Below are positions 45,586 to 53,804 of a stretch of DNA of 64,000 nucleotides, one piece after another. A program made the position numbers and the translations under genes. Each line of letters begins with the position of its first letter. Position 1 is the stretch's first letter. The notes beneath the pieces are model-generated. The model saw only the letters and a list, made by a program, of their open reading frames with translations, did not search any database and was not told the origin of the DNA. The DNA comes from Pseudoalteromonas apostichopi (GTDB lineage Bacteria > Pseudomonadota > Gammaproteobacteria > Enterobacterales > Alteromonadaceae). The stretch is from positions 2,790,001 to 2,854,000 of the forward strand of contig NZ_AP028065.1 of the NCBI RefSeq assembly GCF_030297135.1. Reading direction: 5' to 3'.

Positions 45586-45864
45586 ATGATTTTAGTAAGT
45601 TATATTGATGCAGCGCAGCAATATTTTGATGATTTAGTCGATAAAGCAACTGACGACGAGCTATTTGCTGGTGGCTATTTGCGTGGTCACTTTGACTTAG
45701 CGGTAGGCTACGCACAAGTAGAAGAATTAAATTTATCGATTGATGAACTTAATAATCAAGTTGAATCAAGTCTGGTTAAAGCTTATCGCAATGGTGAGCT
45801 AAACGAAGAAGATAAAGAGCTCGTTGTGCGCCTTTGGGATGAGGTTAAAGCACTAGCGGTTTAG
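45586..45864 (+). CDS. yfcL: YfcL family protein
   Basis: A 92-residue protein matching the YfcL family: Ala-Thr-Asp-Asp-Glu-Leu-Phe-Ala-Gly-Gly-Tyr-Leu-Arg-Gly-His and Gly-Glu-Leu-Asn-Glu-Glu-Asp-Lys. Function unknown. It is acidic, without membrane segments. It lies 2 bp after the kinase-like gene, behind GAGGAGAAG, and is the last gene of the run. In E. coli yfcL is beside epmC as well. Confidence 0.9.
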   Translation: MILVSYIDAAQQYFDDLVDKATDDELFAGGYLRGHFDLAVGYAQVEELNLSIDELNNQVESSLVKAYRNGELNEEDKELVVRLWDEVKALAV

Positions 45865-45887
45865 TTGAGTATTAAAATGAGTACTGT

Positions 45888-45911
45888 AAAGCGACCTGTG
45901 TCGCTTTTTTT
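45888..45911 (+). terminator. Terminator after yfcL
   Basis: AAAGCGAC, loop CTGT, GTCGCTTT followed by T-run; 24 bp after the stop. Confidence 0.88.
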
Positions 45912-46014
45912 ACATCAAGTGATTACCTTTATTAGGGAATTCTATTAACTTAAAATTTACCTTAGAACTTAGATACGTTAAGGTTAACGAGATATTTTTC
46001 CAGGGAATTTGAAA

Positions 46015-47574
46015 ATGAATAACAATAATGATGTGCAGGCACCAAGTGGTGCAATCGCACGTTTTCTGAATACGATTGAAAGGGTGGGCAACAAGCTCCC
46101 TGATCCTGCGATTATCTTCTTAGTCGCAATGCTGCTTATTTGGTTCTTATCTTGGCTCTTCTCGGGCACCACATTTGATGCAATCGACCCGCGAACAGGC
46201 GAAGCCATAGTTGTAAATAATCTATTAGCAGGGGATTCCCTTGCTACTTTCTTGTCTTCGATGGTGAAAACTTTTACCAGTTTTGCGCCACTTGGCGTGG
46301 TGCTTGTTGCCATGTTAGGTGTTGGTGTTGCTGAGCACTCTGGCTTTATCAACACTGGCCTTAAATTAATGCTAAAAGTAACACCTAAGCAGCTTTTAAC
46401 ACCCTCTATTATCTTAGTGGCGATTGTCAGCCATACGGCAACTGATGCCGGTTATGTATTAGTCATCCCTCTGGCTGGGGTCATTTTTTATGCTATGGGT
46501 CGTCATCCGCTTGCTGGTATTGCTGCGGCGTTTGCTGGGGTAAGTGGTGGCTTTAGCGCAAACTTTATTCCGTCAGGGATTGATCCGTTACTGCAAAGCT
46601 TTACCCAAAGTGCAGCACAAATTATTAATCCTGATATGGCGATTAATCCGCTTAATAACTGGTTTTTCACCTCTGCTTCAAGCTTATTTATTATCTTATT
46701 AGGCTGGTATATCACAGATAAAATTATCGAGCCGCGTTTACAAAACACGCCACTTGATGGTGATACAGAAGATTTACCTGCTTTTGATGAAGCGCGCAGT
46801 GATGAAAAACGTGCATTCTATATCGCAAGCACAGTGATGATTGTTGGCCTTGTATTACTTTGGTTTGTCTCTGCTCCAGCTGACTCAGCAATGCGAAGTA
46901 GTGATGGTTCTTTAACTAATTTCCGCTCACCGTTAATGCAATCAATTGTTCCACTTATATTCTTACTGTTTTGGATCCCAGGTGCAGTTTACGGTTTTGT
47001 AGTTGGTACATTCAAAAGTTCTAAAGATATGATCGATGCCATGAGTAAAGCCATGAGCGGTATGGCTTACTACATTGTTATGGCGTTCTTCTGCGCGTTA
47101 TTTATTGCCGCATTTAGTAAATCAAATCTAGGTGCATTACTTGCTATTGAAGGTGCACAGCTACTTAAAGCGATGGCATTACCAAGTTCGGTGACTGTGG
47201 TAGGTATTATCTTCTTAACGGCGTTTGTGAATCTATTTGTAGGTTCAAGTTCAGCAAAATGGGCGCTGTTAGGGCCAATCTTTGTACCAATGCTGATGCA
47301 ACTAGGTATTTCACCTGATTTGACTCAAGCTGCGTACCGTGTAGGTGACTCAAGCTCTAATATCATTACCCCACTGATGCCATACTTCCCACTGGTTGTG
47401 GTGTACTGCCAGAAGTATGTTAAAGGCACAGGTATTGGTACGTTAATCGCCATGATGTTGCCGTATTCAATCGCCTTCTTAATCGGTTGGAGTATCTTCT
47501 TACTCGCGTACTGGGGCTTAGGCATCCCACTTGGCCTACAATCAAGCTACGCATACCCAGCCATTGGCTCATAA
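46015..47574 (+). CDS. AbgT family transporter
   Basis: A 519-residue membrane protein with about eleven hydrophobic segments. Family marks are Arg-Val-Gly-Asn-Lys-Leu-Pro-Asp-Pro near the start, Ser-His-Thr-Ala-Thr-Asp-Ala-Gly-Tyr-Val, Ser-Gly-Gly-Phe-Ser-Ala-Asn, and Gly-Ser-Ser-Ser-Ala-Lys-Trp-Ala. AbgT proteins import p-aminobenzoyl-glutamate or export sulfonamides. ATG 46015 follows AGGGA; the TTG two codons upstream is less likely. Single gene. Confidence 0.92.
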   Translation: MNNNNDVQAPSGAIARFLNTIERVGNKLPDPAIIFLVAMLLIWFLSWLFSGTTFDAIDPRTGEAIVVNNLLAGDSLATFLSSMVKTFTSFAPLGVVLVAMLGVGVAEHSGFINTGLKLMLKVTPKQLLTPSIILVAIVSHTATDAGYVLVIPLAGVIFYAMGRHPLAGIAAAFAGVSGGFSANFIPSGIDPLLQSFTQSAAQIINPDMAINPLNNWFFTSASSLFIILLGWYITDKIIEPRLQNTPLDGDTEDLPAFDEARSDEKRAFYIASTVMIVGLVLLWFVSAPADSAMRSSDGSLTNFRSPLMQSIVPLIFLLFWIPGAVYGFVVGTFKSSKDMIDAMSKAMSGMAYYIVMAFFCALFIAAFSKSNLGALLAIEGAQLLKAMALPSSVTVVGIIFLTAFVNLFVGSSSAKWALLGPIFVPMLMQLGISPDLTQAAYRVGDSSSNIITPLMPYFPLVVVYCQKYVKGTGIGTLIAMMLPYSIAFLIGWSIFLLAYWGLGIPLGLQSSYAYPAIGS

Positions 47575-47587
47575 CGATTTAAGTAAT

Positions 47588-47616
47588 AAAGCCTCAGCCA
47601 CCCAGCTGAGGCTTTA
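47588..47616 (+). terminator. Hairpin after abgT-family gene
   Basis: AAAGCCTCAGC, loop CACCCA, GCTGAGGCTTT. The stem is excellent but the T-run is only three bases. Confidence 0.6.
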
Positions 47617-47649
47617 AAAACTTTAGGCTGATAGCCTAACTTCAGACAC

Positions 47650-47685
47650 AAAAAAACCTTGTCACTTTCATGACAAGGTTTTTTT
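47650..47685. terminator. Bidirectional terminator between AbgT and deaD
   Basis: AAAAAAACCTTGTCA and TGACAAGGTTTTTTT pair fully around a short loop. It serves both converging genes. Confidence 0.93.
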
Positions 47686-47702
47686 ATTGCTTACAGCTTT
47701 GA

Positions 47703-49523
47703 TTAGTTCGCAGTGAAGCTCACTGGGCGACGCTCTTTACGTGGGCCGCCACGTTTTTCACCACGATCTTTGTCTTTGAAGCTACGCTTTTTGTCACCAC
47801 GATCACCGCTTGGGCGTTCAGAGCGAGGAGCCGCAGGACCTTGGTCTTGCGTTAGCGTCATATTCATCGGACGTTTACAGATGAACACCTTTTGGAAGTG
47901 ATCAAGCACATCTTTTGGCATGTTCTGTGGTAACTGTACCGTACTGTGACTGTCGTGTAAGCGGATATCACCAATGAATTTGCTTGAGATATCAGCTTCG
48001 TTAGCAATCGCACCAACGATATTTTTAACTTGTACACCGTGCTCACGACCAACTTCGATACGGTAAGTATCCATAGGGCCCATGCTGCGGCTATTGCGCT
48101 CACGTGGCTCGCGAGGTTTACGCTCACGTCCTTGACGGTCGCCACGCTCAGCACGATCACCTCGTTCGTTACGACGACGCTCGTTACGTTCGCCACGCGG
48201 TTGAACTTTAACTTCTTCAACCTTGATTGGTGATTGTTGCTGCGCTAAACAAAGTAATGCACCGGCTAAATCTTCAGCACTTAGCTCAAGCTTTTCTGCC
48301 ATGTCAGCAGCTACTTGGTTAAAGAAAGTGATATCTTTGTTTTCAAGAGCAATAGTTAATTTGTCTTGAAGAGCTTTAATACGTTTTTCTTCAACTACTT
48401 TTGCTGTTGGTAAATCAACTTGTGCGATCTCTGACTTCGTATGACGAATGATATTTTTAAGTAAATAACGCTCGTTATGTTTTACGAAAAGAATCGCTTT
48501 ACCTGTACGACCCGCACGACCAGTACGACCAATACGGTGAACGTAGGCTTCTGAGTCTTGTGGAATATCGTAGTTGATTACTAAGCTTAAACGGTCTACA
48601 TCAAGACCACGTGCAGCAACGTCTGTTGCAATAACGATATCAACTAGGCCGTTTTTCAAACGGTCTACTGTTCGCTCACGTGCTTGTTGGTTCATATCAC
48701 CATTAAGTGGTGCGGCAGAGAAACCTTCGCGCTCAAGTAATTCAGCTAACTGTACAGTGTCGTTACGTGTACGTACGAAAACAATTGCACCATCGTATTG
48801 TTCAGCTTCTAAGAAGCGAACGATAGCTTTGTTTTTGTGTACATGTGCATTCCAAAATACTTGCTCAACAGTAGATACAGTTGAGTTACGAGCAGAGATA
48901 TGAACTTGCTCAGGCTCATTCATGTACTTGCTGCTGATATTTTGAATTTGCTTAGGCATGGTCGCAGAGAAAAGACATGTTTGCTTTTCACGTGGCGTTT
49001 TCTCCATGATGCTTTCTACATCATCAATGAAGCCCATGCGTAACATTTCGTCTGCTTCATCAAGAACAAGGGCTTGTAAGCTCTCAAACTTGATTGTGCC
49101 ACGGTTAATGTGGTCAATTAAGCGACCTGGCGTTGCAACAATGATTTGCGCGCCACGACGAAGTGCACTTAGTTGGATGCTGTAGCTTTGGCCACCATAA
49201 AGGGCTAAAACTTCAACACCACGAGTATGCTTAGCATATTGTTCGAATGCCTCAGCTACTTGGATCGCAAGTTCACGCGTAGGCGTTAAAACAAGGATCT
49301 GTGGCTGCTTCACAGACGGGTCAATATTATTTAGTAACGGCAGTGCAAATGCTGCTGTTTTACCTGTACCCGTTTGCGCTAGTCCCAGTACGTCCTTTCT
49401 TTCTAGCAATAACGGTATACATTGAGCTTGGATTTCAGATGGAGTCTTGTAACCCAACTCTTCAACTGCTTTAAGGATTGCAGGAGAAAGATTTAGAGAT
49501 TCAAACGTGACTGGTTCTGACAT
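47703..49523 (-). CDS. deaD: DEAD-box RNA helicase DeaD (CsdA)
   Basis: A 606-residue helicase. The motifs are Ala-Gln-Thr-Gly-Thr-Gly-Lys-Thr (49-56), Pro-Thr-Arg-Glu-Leu-Ala, Leu-Asp-Glu-Ala-Asp-Glu-Met, Ser-Ala-Thr, Ala-Thr-Asp-Val-Ala-Ala-Arg-Gly-Leu-Asp and His-Arg-Ile-Gly-Arg-Thr-Gly. The C-terminal part has a DbpA-like RNA-binding domain (Val-Lys-Asn-Ile-Val-Gly-Ala-Ile-Ala-Asn-Glu) between Arg/Glu/Gly-rich segments. It acts in ribosome assembly and mRNA decay, mainly in the cold. The 147-bp upstream gap suggests a leader. Confidence 0.95.
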   Translation of the reverse strand: MSEPVTFESLNLSPAILKAVEELGYKTPSEIQAQCIPLLLERKDVLGLAQTGTGKTAAFALPLLNNIDPSVKQPQILVLTPTRELAIQVAEAFEQYAKHTRGVEVLALYGGQSYSIQLSALRRGAQIIVATPGRLIDHINRGTIKFESLQALVLDEADEMLRMGFIDDVESIMEKTPREKQTCLFSATMPKQIQNISSKYMNEPEQVHISARNSTVSTVEQVFWNAHVHKNKAIVRFLEAEQYDGAIVFVRTRNDTVQLAELLEREGFSAAPLNGDMNQQARERTVDRLKNGLVDIVIATDVAARGLDVDRLSLVINYDIPQDSEAYVHRIGRTGRAGRTGKAILFVKHNERYLLKNIIRHTKSEIAQVDLPTAKVVEEKRIKALQDKLTIALENKDITFFNQVAADMAEKLELSAEDLAGALLCLAQQQSPIKVEEVKVQPRGERNERRRNERGDRAERGDRQGRERKPREPRERNSRSMGPMDTYRIEVGREHGVQVKNIVGAIANEADISSKFIGDIRLHDSHSTVQLPQNMPKDVLDHFQKVFICKRPMNMTLTQDQGPAAPRSERPSGDRGDKKRSFKDKDRGEKRGGPRKERRPVSFTAN

Positions 49524-49670
49524 TAATACGCCTCAACGAATTTAAAGAGGCGCGCATTGTATAGGAAATACGAGGCAATTGCTTGTATAAATTACAACTA
49601 ATTTGTATGTGGTTGATGTTGGTCATAATTTAATCAGTTTGAATTTGCCAAAATCAACCACTTTTACAAT

Positions 49671-49934
49671 TTATTGATATAACCCTAAATTTTCTTTAGC
49701 GTATGCTTCGAATTCAGTGAAGCCACCAATGTGAGCTTGGTCAATAAAAATCTGTGGTACAGTTGGGCAAGGTTTGCCAGCAGACTGCTCTAGATCCGCT
49801 TTGCTGATGCCTTCTTTGATTATGTCAATATAACGATATTTAAAATCGTCACGCTCATTTGCAAGTTTTTCAGCAACATCTTTTGCACGAACACAGTATG
49901 GGCAGCCTTCACGGCCAAAAATTACAGTTAACAT
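49671..49934 (-). CDS. grxA: Glutaredoxin GrxA
   Basis: An 87-residue dithiol glutaredoxin. The active site Cys-Pro-Tyr-Cys is at 11-14; Thr-Val-Pro-Gln-Ile-Phe-Ile and Gly-Gly-Phe-Thr-Glu follow. The size and the Phe-Gly-Arg-Glu-Gly start fit GrxA, the reductant of ribonucleotide reductase and of OxyR. GAGGAGAGCG precedes the start. Confidence 0.92.
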   Translation of the reverse strand: MLTVIFGREGCPYCVRAKDVAEKLANERDDFKYRYIDIIKEGISKADLEQSAGKPCPTVPQIFIDQAHIGGFTEFEAYAKENLGLYQ

Positions 49935-50050
49935 ATCGCTCTCCTCGATGTGAATGTGTTTATCTAGTTGTTATCTTAACGAATAAAATGAATAAAAACA
50001 GCGCATAAAATCGATTGTACTATTCTGTTTTTCTCATCATAGTAATTTAG

Positions 50051-50569
50051 CTAATCAAGTGTCCGCATCCTAAGACCAAGTTCTGTTGAGTAACCCATAG
50101 AGTGAGCAGTAATAGCCAACTGTTCATCAATGACATAATAAGTTGGATAGGCACTTACTTTATAATCTTGACCCGTACTTTTACTGCCAAGTAACACTGG
50201 CATGGTCAGTTCTAGTGAATCGGTAAACTGTTTAACTTCAGCAATGTTTTGATAATCGAGGGCAATTGCTATGGCATTTAACTTACCTTGCTGATGGGAC
50301 TTTTCTAAATTTGGCATGCTGTAGCGACAAATTGAGCACCAAGGCGCAAAGAAATACACCACTGTTTGCTTTCCTTGTAATTGTGCGATGGTCATCCGCT
50401 CTGTCGGGTCATTTAGCGTGGCTAAATTAAAATAGGGGGCAGGAGTTTTATCAGTTGAGAGTAAATTACGTTGCTGAAATGCGGTCACGGCATACACAAC
50501 GACAGCCATTAACACGACATTTTTTAGCACACTGATAAATTTTTTTAAAAAAGTTGGATTTTTTTTCAT
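50051..50569 (-). CDS. Membrane-anchored thioredoxin-like protein (TlpA/DsbE type)
   Basis: A 172-residue protein with one N-terminal membrane anchor (about 14-30) and a periplasmic thioredoxin fold: Phe-Phe-Ala-Pro-Trp-Cys-Ser-Ile-Cys (Cys78 and Cys81) and a cis-proline in Ser-Ala-Tyr-Pro-Thr. It should be a periplasmic disulfide oxidoreductase. No cytochrome c genes are beside it, so the partner is unknown. Confidence 0.87.
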   Translation of the reverse strand: MKKNPTFLKKFISVLKNVVLMAVVVYAVTAFQQRNLLSTDKTPAPYFNLATLNDPTERMTIAQLQGKQTVVYFFAPWCSICRYSMPNLEKSHQQGKLNAIAIALDYQNIAEVKQFTDSLELTMPVLLGSKSTGQDYKVSAYPTYYVIDEQLAITAHSMGYSTELGLRMRTLD

Positions 50570-50677
50570 TGTTATTTTGTACGTGTTTAGCCCTTTAAAA
50601 TCAACTTATTCAGACCCGTTTGCGATGGTATAAATTTCATTTAATTTAAAAAAGTTGTAATTTTTTTTGCTAAAAAT

Positions 50678-50703
50678 CTTGAAAAGATTTTGCCCGCCCA
50701 TAG
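50678..50703 (+). promoter_or_regulatory. Sigma-32 (RpoH) promoter of hsp20
   Basis: CTTGAAA (50678-50684) and GCCCATAG (50696-50703) are 11 bases apart, against the consensus CTTGAAA-N11-15-CCCCATnT. The match is near complete. The transcript would start around 50710, with a leader of about 130 bases. Confidence 0.8.
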
Positions 50704-50774
50704 ATAGTTTAGTGAGGACGCCTGATGGGTCCAAAACAAACTAAAGTAATTGAAATATATAATATTAATTTAAC

Positions 50775-50834
50775 TTTGTTAGCGCTGGTTCTATAGAAGA
50801 GCACTAACAAAATATCGCTTAAATATGAGGATAT
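50775..50834 (+). promoter_or_regulatory. Leader hairpins before hsp20, possible RNA thermometer
   Basis: TTTGTTAG (50775-50782) pairs with CTAACAAA (50804-50811), with further inner pairs GCT/AGC and TTC/GAA, one strong hairpin. Next, ATATC (50812-50816) can pair with GATAT (50830-50834), which covers the end of the Shine-Dalgarno TGAGGA. This second stem is short and AT-rich, as expected for a heat-melting one. The thermometer role is inference. Confidence 0.45.
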
Positions 50835-50838
50835 AATT

Positions 50839-51285
50839 ATGCGTACAGTAGACTTATCACCACTTTATCGTTCATTCATCGGTTTCGATCACTTAGCATC
50901 ATTAATGGATGCGGCAGCGCGTACAGACAAGCAGCCAAGTTTTCCTCCATATAACATCGAAGCACTCGATAAAGACAAATATCGTATCACTATGGCTGTA
51001 GCAGGTTTTAGTGACAGTGAATTGACCATTGAGTCAGAAAATAACACTTTAAAAGTCAGCGGTACGAAAGCTGATAAAGAAGATAATGCTGAACGTAAGT
51101 TCATACATCAAGGCATTGCGGAGCGTAACTTTGAGCGTAAGTTCCAATTAGGTGACCACGTTAAAGTACTTGGCGCAGACCTTGAAAATGGCTTACTAAG
51201 TATCGATTTAGAGCGTGAGATTCCAGAAGCATTAAAACCACGCAAAATTGAAATCGGTAATGGTAAATTACTCGAAAACAAGTAA
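50839..51285 (+). CDS. Small heat shock protein Hsp20 (IbpA family)
   Basis: A 148-residue alpha-crystallin-type chaperone. It resembles IbpA: Arg-Thr-Val-Asp-Leu-Ser-Pro-Leu-Tyr-Arg-Ser, Phe-Pro-Pro-Tyr-Asn-Ile-Glu, Ile-Thr-Met-Ala-Val-Ala-Gly-Phe, and the Ala-Glu-Arg-Asn-Phe-Glu-Arg-Lys-Phe block. It holds unfolding proteins for the DnaK and ClpB machines. The sigma-32 promoter and leader fit heat control. Confidence 0.94.
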   Translation: MRTVDLSPLYRSFIGFDHLASLMDAAARTDKQPSFPPYNIEALDKDKYRITMAVAGFSDSELTIESENNTLKVSGTKADKEDNAERKFIHQGIAERNFERKFQLGDHVKVLGADLENGLLSIDLEREIPEALKPRKIEIGNGKLLENK

Positions 51286-51318
51286 TTCCCAACAGCATTG
51301 TTTCCCCTAGTTAGTTTT

Positions 51319-51344
51319 GCCGCCTCACTTGAGGCGGCTTTTTT
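51319..51344. terminator. Terminator between hsp20 and the photolyase gene
   Basis: GCCGCCTCA, short loop, TGAGGCGGC followed by T-run; convergent genes. Confidence 0.92.
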
Positions 51345-51348
51345 GTTG

Positions 51349-52899
51349 TTACAGTTTATCTAAATTATCCAAACACCAGTTGGCACGATCAAGTGTGGCT
51401 TGCTGAACTGATTCATCTTGCTTATACCAGTTATTATAAATCATACCAATCCGTGGGTTTTGTGATAGTTGCTGTTTATGCTCTAACATAAAATGCCAAT
51501 ATAAACTGTTAAACGGACATGCATCATCAGTCGCTTTTTCTTTAATGTTGTAGTGACAGTGTTTGCAATAATCACTCATTTTATTGATGTAATTACCACT
51601 GGCAGCGTAAGGCTTAGTGGCAATTAAGCCACCATCAGCAAATTGACTCATGCCACGAGTGTTTGGCATTTCAACCCATTCAATGGCGTCGATATAAATC
51701 CCTAGATACCATTCATCTACTTCGCTTGGCTCAATAGCGGTTAATAAGCAAAAGTTACCGGTTATCATCAAACGTTGTATGTGGTGTGCATAAGCCGTTT
51801 GCAGGCTTTGTGAAATAGCATGGTGCATACAATTCATGTTCGTTTTGCCGTGCCAAAAGTAATCGGGTAGGGCACGCTTGGCATTTAAGGCATTTTTGCT
51901 TGCGTAATCAGGCATATTTTGCCAATAAATCCCACGTACATATTCACGCCAGCCGAGAATTTGCCGAATAAAGCCTTCTACTTGCGCAATATCAATATGT
52001 TGCTTTTCAAAGCTCGTTAACACTTGTTCGATGACCTGCATTGGGTGCAACATTTTAGTATTGAGGGCAAACGATAAACGGCTGTGATACAAAGACCATT
52101 GATACTTTGACTGGCATGTCATGGCATCTTGAAATTGACCAAAATTAACAAGCAAATGTTCACAGAAAAAATCGAGTAATTGTTTTGCTTCAGAGCGAGT
52201 GGTTGGCCAAATGAGAGTATTGCTACACTCGCCAAAGGTGTTTACTTTGTGCTTTTCTATCCGTTTGAGGGTTTGGCTAATATCATGACCAAAACACAAA
52301 GGTTCTGGGATTTCTTTAAGATCGCTCGGTTTTAACTTATTTCTGTTTTGCTGATCAAAATTCCATTTCCCACCACGAGGTTGGTTATTATCGTCCATTA
52401 ATATATTAAATCGCTTACGCATAGCACGATAAAAAAACTCCATTTTAACTGGCTTATCTTGCTTAAAATACTGGTCAATATCATCGAAAGGTAGTAGAAA
52501 ATGCTCCGAGTCAACGGCATTAACATTAAATTCGCTCTGCTTTGAAAATTCTACAAGTTGCTTTTTGAGGCGGTATTCGTCTGGATATTGATACTCAATA
52601 TTTTGGCATCGATAGTGCTTTGCTAAACGGGTGAGTAGATCAGGTAATGTAGCATCATTTTTTGTGTCATCAAGTGTTAGATGTAGGCAGTTTAAATTTG
52701 CTTTTGTAAGTGCATTAGCAAAGTTTTCCATTGCAGCAAAGAAAGCGGCCACTTTTTGTAGGTGATGTTTTACATAGTCGGTTTCTTGTTTTAATTCGGC
52801 GATGACATACAGTGTGTCTGGTTGTGATTTATCTTTAAACCAACTGTGGCTTGCATTAAGTTGGTCGCCAAAAATAAATCTTAAGGTGGTGTATTGCAC
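51349..52899 (-). CDS. Fe-S cluster cryptochrome/photolyase (FeS-BCP family, PhrB-type)
   Basis: A 516-residue protein that begins Leu-Arg-Phe-Ile-Phe-Gly-Asp-Gln-Leu-Asn, as do FeS bacterial cryptochromes/photolyases. Four cysteines are present near residues 355, 443, 446 and 459. The first and second are 88 apart, the next pair 3 apart, the last two 13 apart, the same spacing I recall for the iron-sulfur ligands of Agrobacterium PhrB. Members repair (6-4) photoproducts with FAD and a lumazine antenna. Tight packing against hsp20 terminator; single gene. Confidence 0.93.
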   Translation of the reverse strand: MQYTTLRFIFGDQLNASHSWFKDKSQPDTLYVIAELKQETDYVKHHLQKVAAFFAAMENFANALTKANLNCLHLTLDDTKNDATLPDLLTRLAKHYRCQNIEYQYPDEYRLKKQLVEFSKQSEFNVNAVDSEHFLLPFDDIDQYFKQDKPVKMEFFYRAMRKRFNILMDDNNQPRGGKWNFDQQNRNKLKPSDLKEIPEPLCFGHDISQTLKRIEKHKVNTFGECSNTLIWPTTRSEAKQLLDFFCEHLLVNFGQFQDAMTCQSKYQWSLYHSRLSFALNTKMLHPMQVIEQVLTSFEKQHIDIAQVEGFIRQILGWREYVRGIYWQNMPDYASKNALNAKRALPDYFWHGKTNMNCMHHAISQSLQTAYAHHIQRLMITGNFCLLTAIEPSEVDEWYLGIYIDAIEWVEMPNTRGMSQFADGGLIATKPYAASGNYINKMSDYCKHCHYNIKEKATDDACPFNSLYWHFMLEHKQQLSQNPRIGMIYNNWYKQDESVQQATLDRANWCLDNLDKL

Positions 52900-53030
52900 T
52901 TTTAATTACCTTTGCAGCAAGTAATCTAAGGTGTTACGAAACAAACACTAAGATAGATCGATTAATATAGTCTATAAAAAAGGTATATTAATGGCATAAT
53001 TAATGAGTAAAAAACTAGGAATGGTACGAC

Positions 53031-53804
53031 ATGAAAATTAACTTACATTTACTATTTATAAGCCTACTAGTTTGCCCTTTGGCGCACAGCACTGTTTATC
53101 ACTGTGAGAAAAATGGTGTTGCTGAGTTTAGCCAACAACCTTGTGGCAAAGATGCAAAGTTGATTACTATTAAAGAGCAAAGCCCACACCTTTCGTATAC
53201 TTCAAATAATGATGCACAAACATCAACAGATAAAGATTCCGCGGAAGTCGAGCGTTATATCCGCTTAAAGCAAATTGATGCGAAAATTGCAGAACATAAC
53301 AATAAAATTGATACATTTAAGCTCAAAATGAACAGGGAAATTGCGGCCTTATCTGAGCAATCTGATTCTCAGCTGCGTAACTTGGTGGGTGCTAAGAAAC
53401 AGGCAGCCATTGCCAAACAGATGAGCGCCGCATCTGAGCGTTACGGCCTACTTATTAACGGCGAGCAGCGTAGTATTGATAGGCTCATGGCTGAAAAGTA
53501 CACCTTAACATCATATGCTAACAAGGTTGCCAATAATGAGGTCGCTAGTTTTATTCGCTCAAAACAGATTATGCGTAAAATTTCAGAGCACGAGAATAAA
53601 ATAGATACTTATCAAGCTGAGCTTAACATGCAAATGTCAAAGCTTGAGCAACAACTAAGTAGCCGCCCTCGCAATTTAGCTGATGCAAATAGCGACAATG
53701 CATTAGCAGACAAAATGACAGCTCTAACTAGTCGCTTTAATACTCTTATCGCTATTGAGCAAAAACAAATCGACAGACTCAACAGCGAGTTAACGAAGCT
53801 ATGA
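53031..53804 (+). CDS. DUF4124-like periplasmic protein with an internal coiled-coil duplication
   Basis: A 257-residue exported protein. A signal peptide (1-20, Leu-Leu-Val-Cys-Pro-Leu-Ala-His-Ser) leads to a short DUF4124-like domain (Val-Tyr-His-Cys-Glu-Lys-Asn-Gly, then Gln-Gln-Pro-Cys). Two helical repeats of about 85 residues follow (about 72-160 and 168-257). Each has Ile-Arg-x-Lys-Gln-Ile, Lys-Ile-x-Glu-His-x-Asn-Lys-Ile-Asp-Thr and Ile-Asp-Arg-Leu near its end. Function unknown. Confidence 0.8.
   Translation: MKINLHLLFISLLVCPLAHSTVYHCEKNGVAEFSQQPCGKDAKLITIKEQSPHLSYTSNNDAQTSTDKDSAEVERYIRLKQIDAKIAEHNNKIDTFKLKMNREIAALSEQSDSQLRNLVGAKKQAAIAKQMSAASERYGLLINGEQRSIDRLMAEKYTLTSYANKVANNEVASFIRSKQIMRKISEHENKIDTYQAELNMQMSKLEQQLSSRPRNLADANSDNALADKMTALTSRFNTLIAIEQKQIDRLNSELTKL

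Noticed and set aside
48030..48233. Plus-strand frame opposite deaD
   Set aside because: Thr/Leu-rich antisense of the Arg-rich RGG-like tail of DeaD; no start signal.
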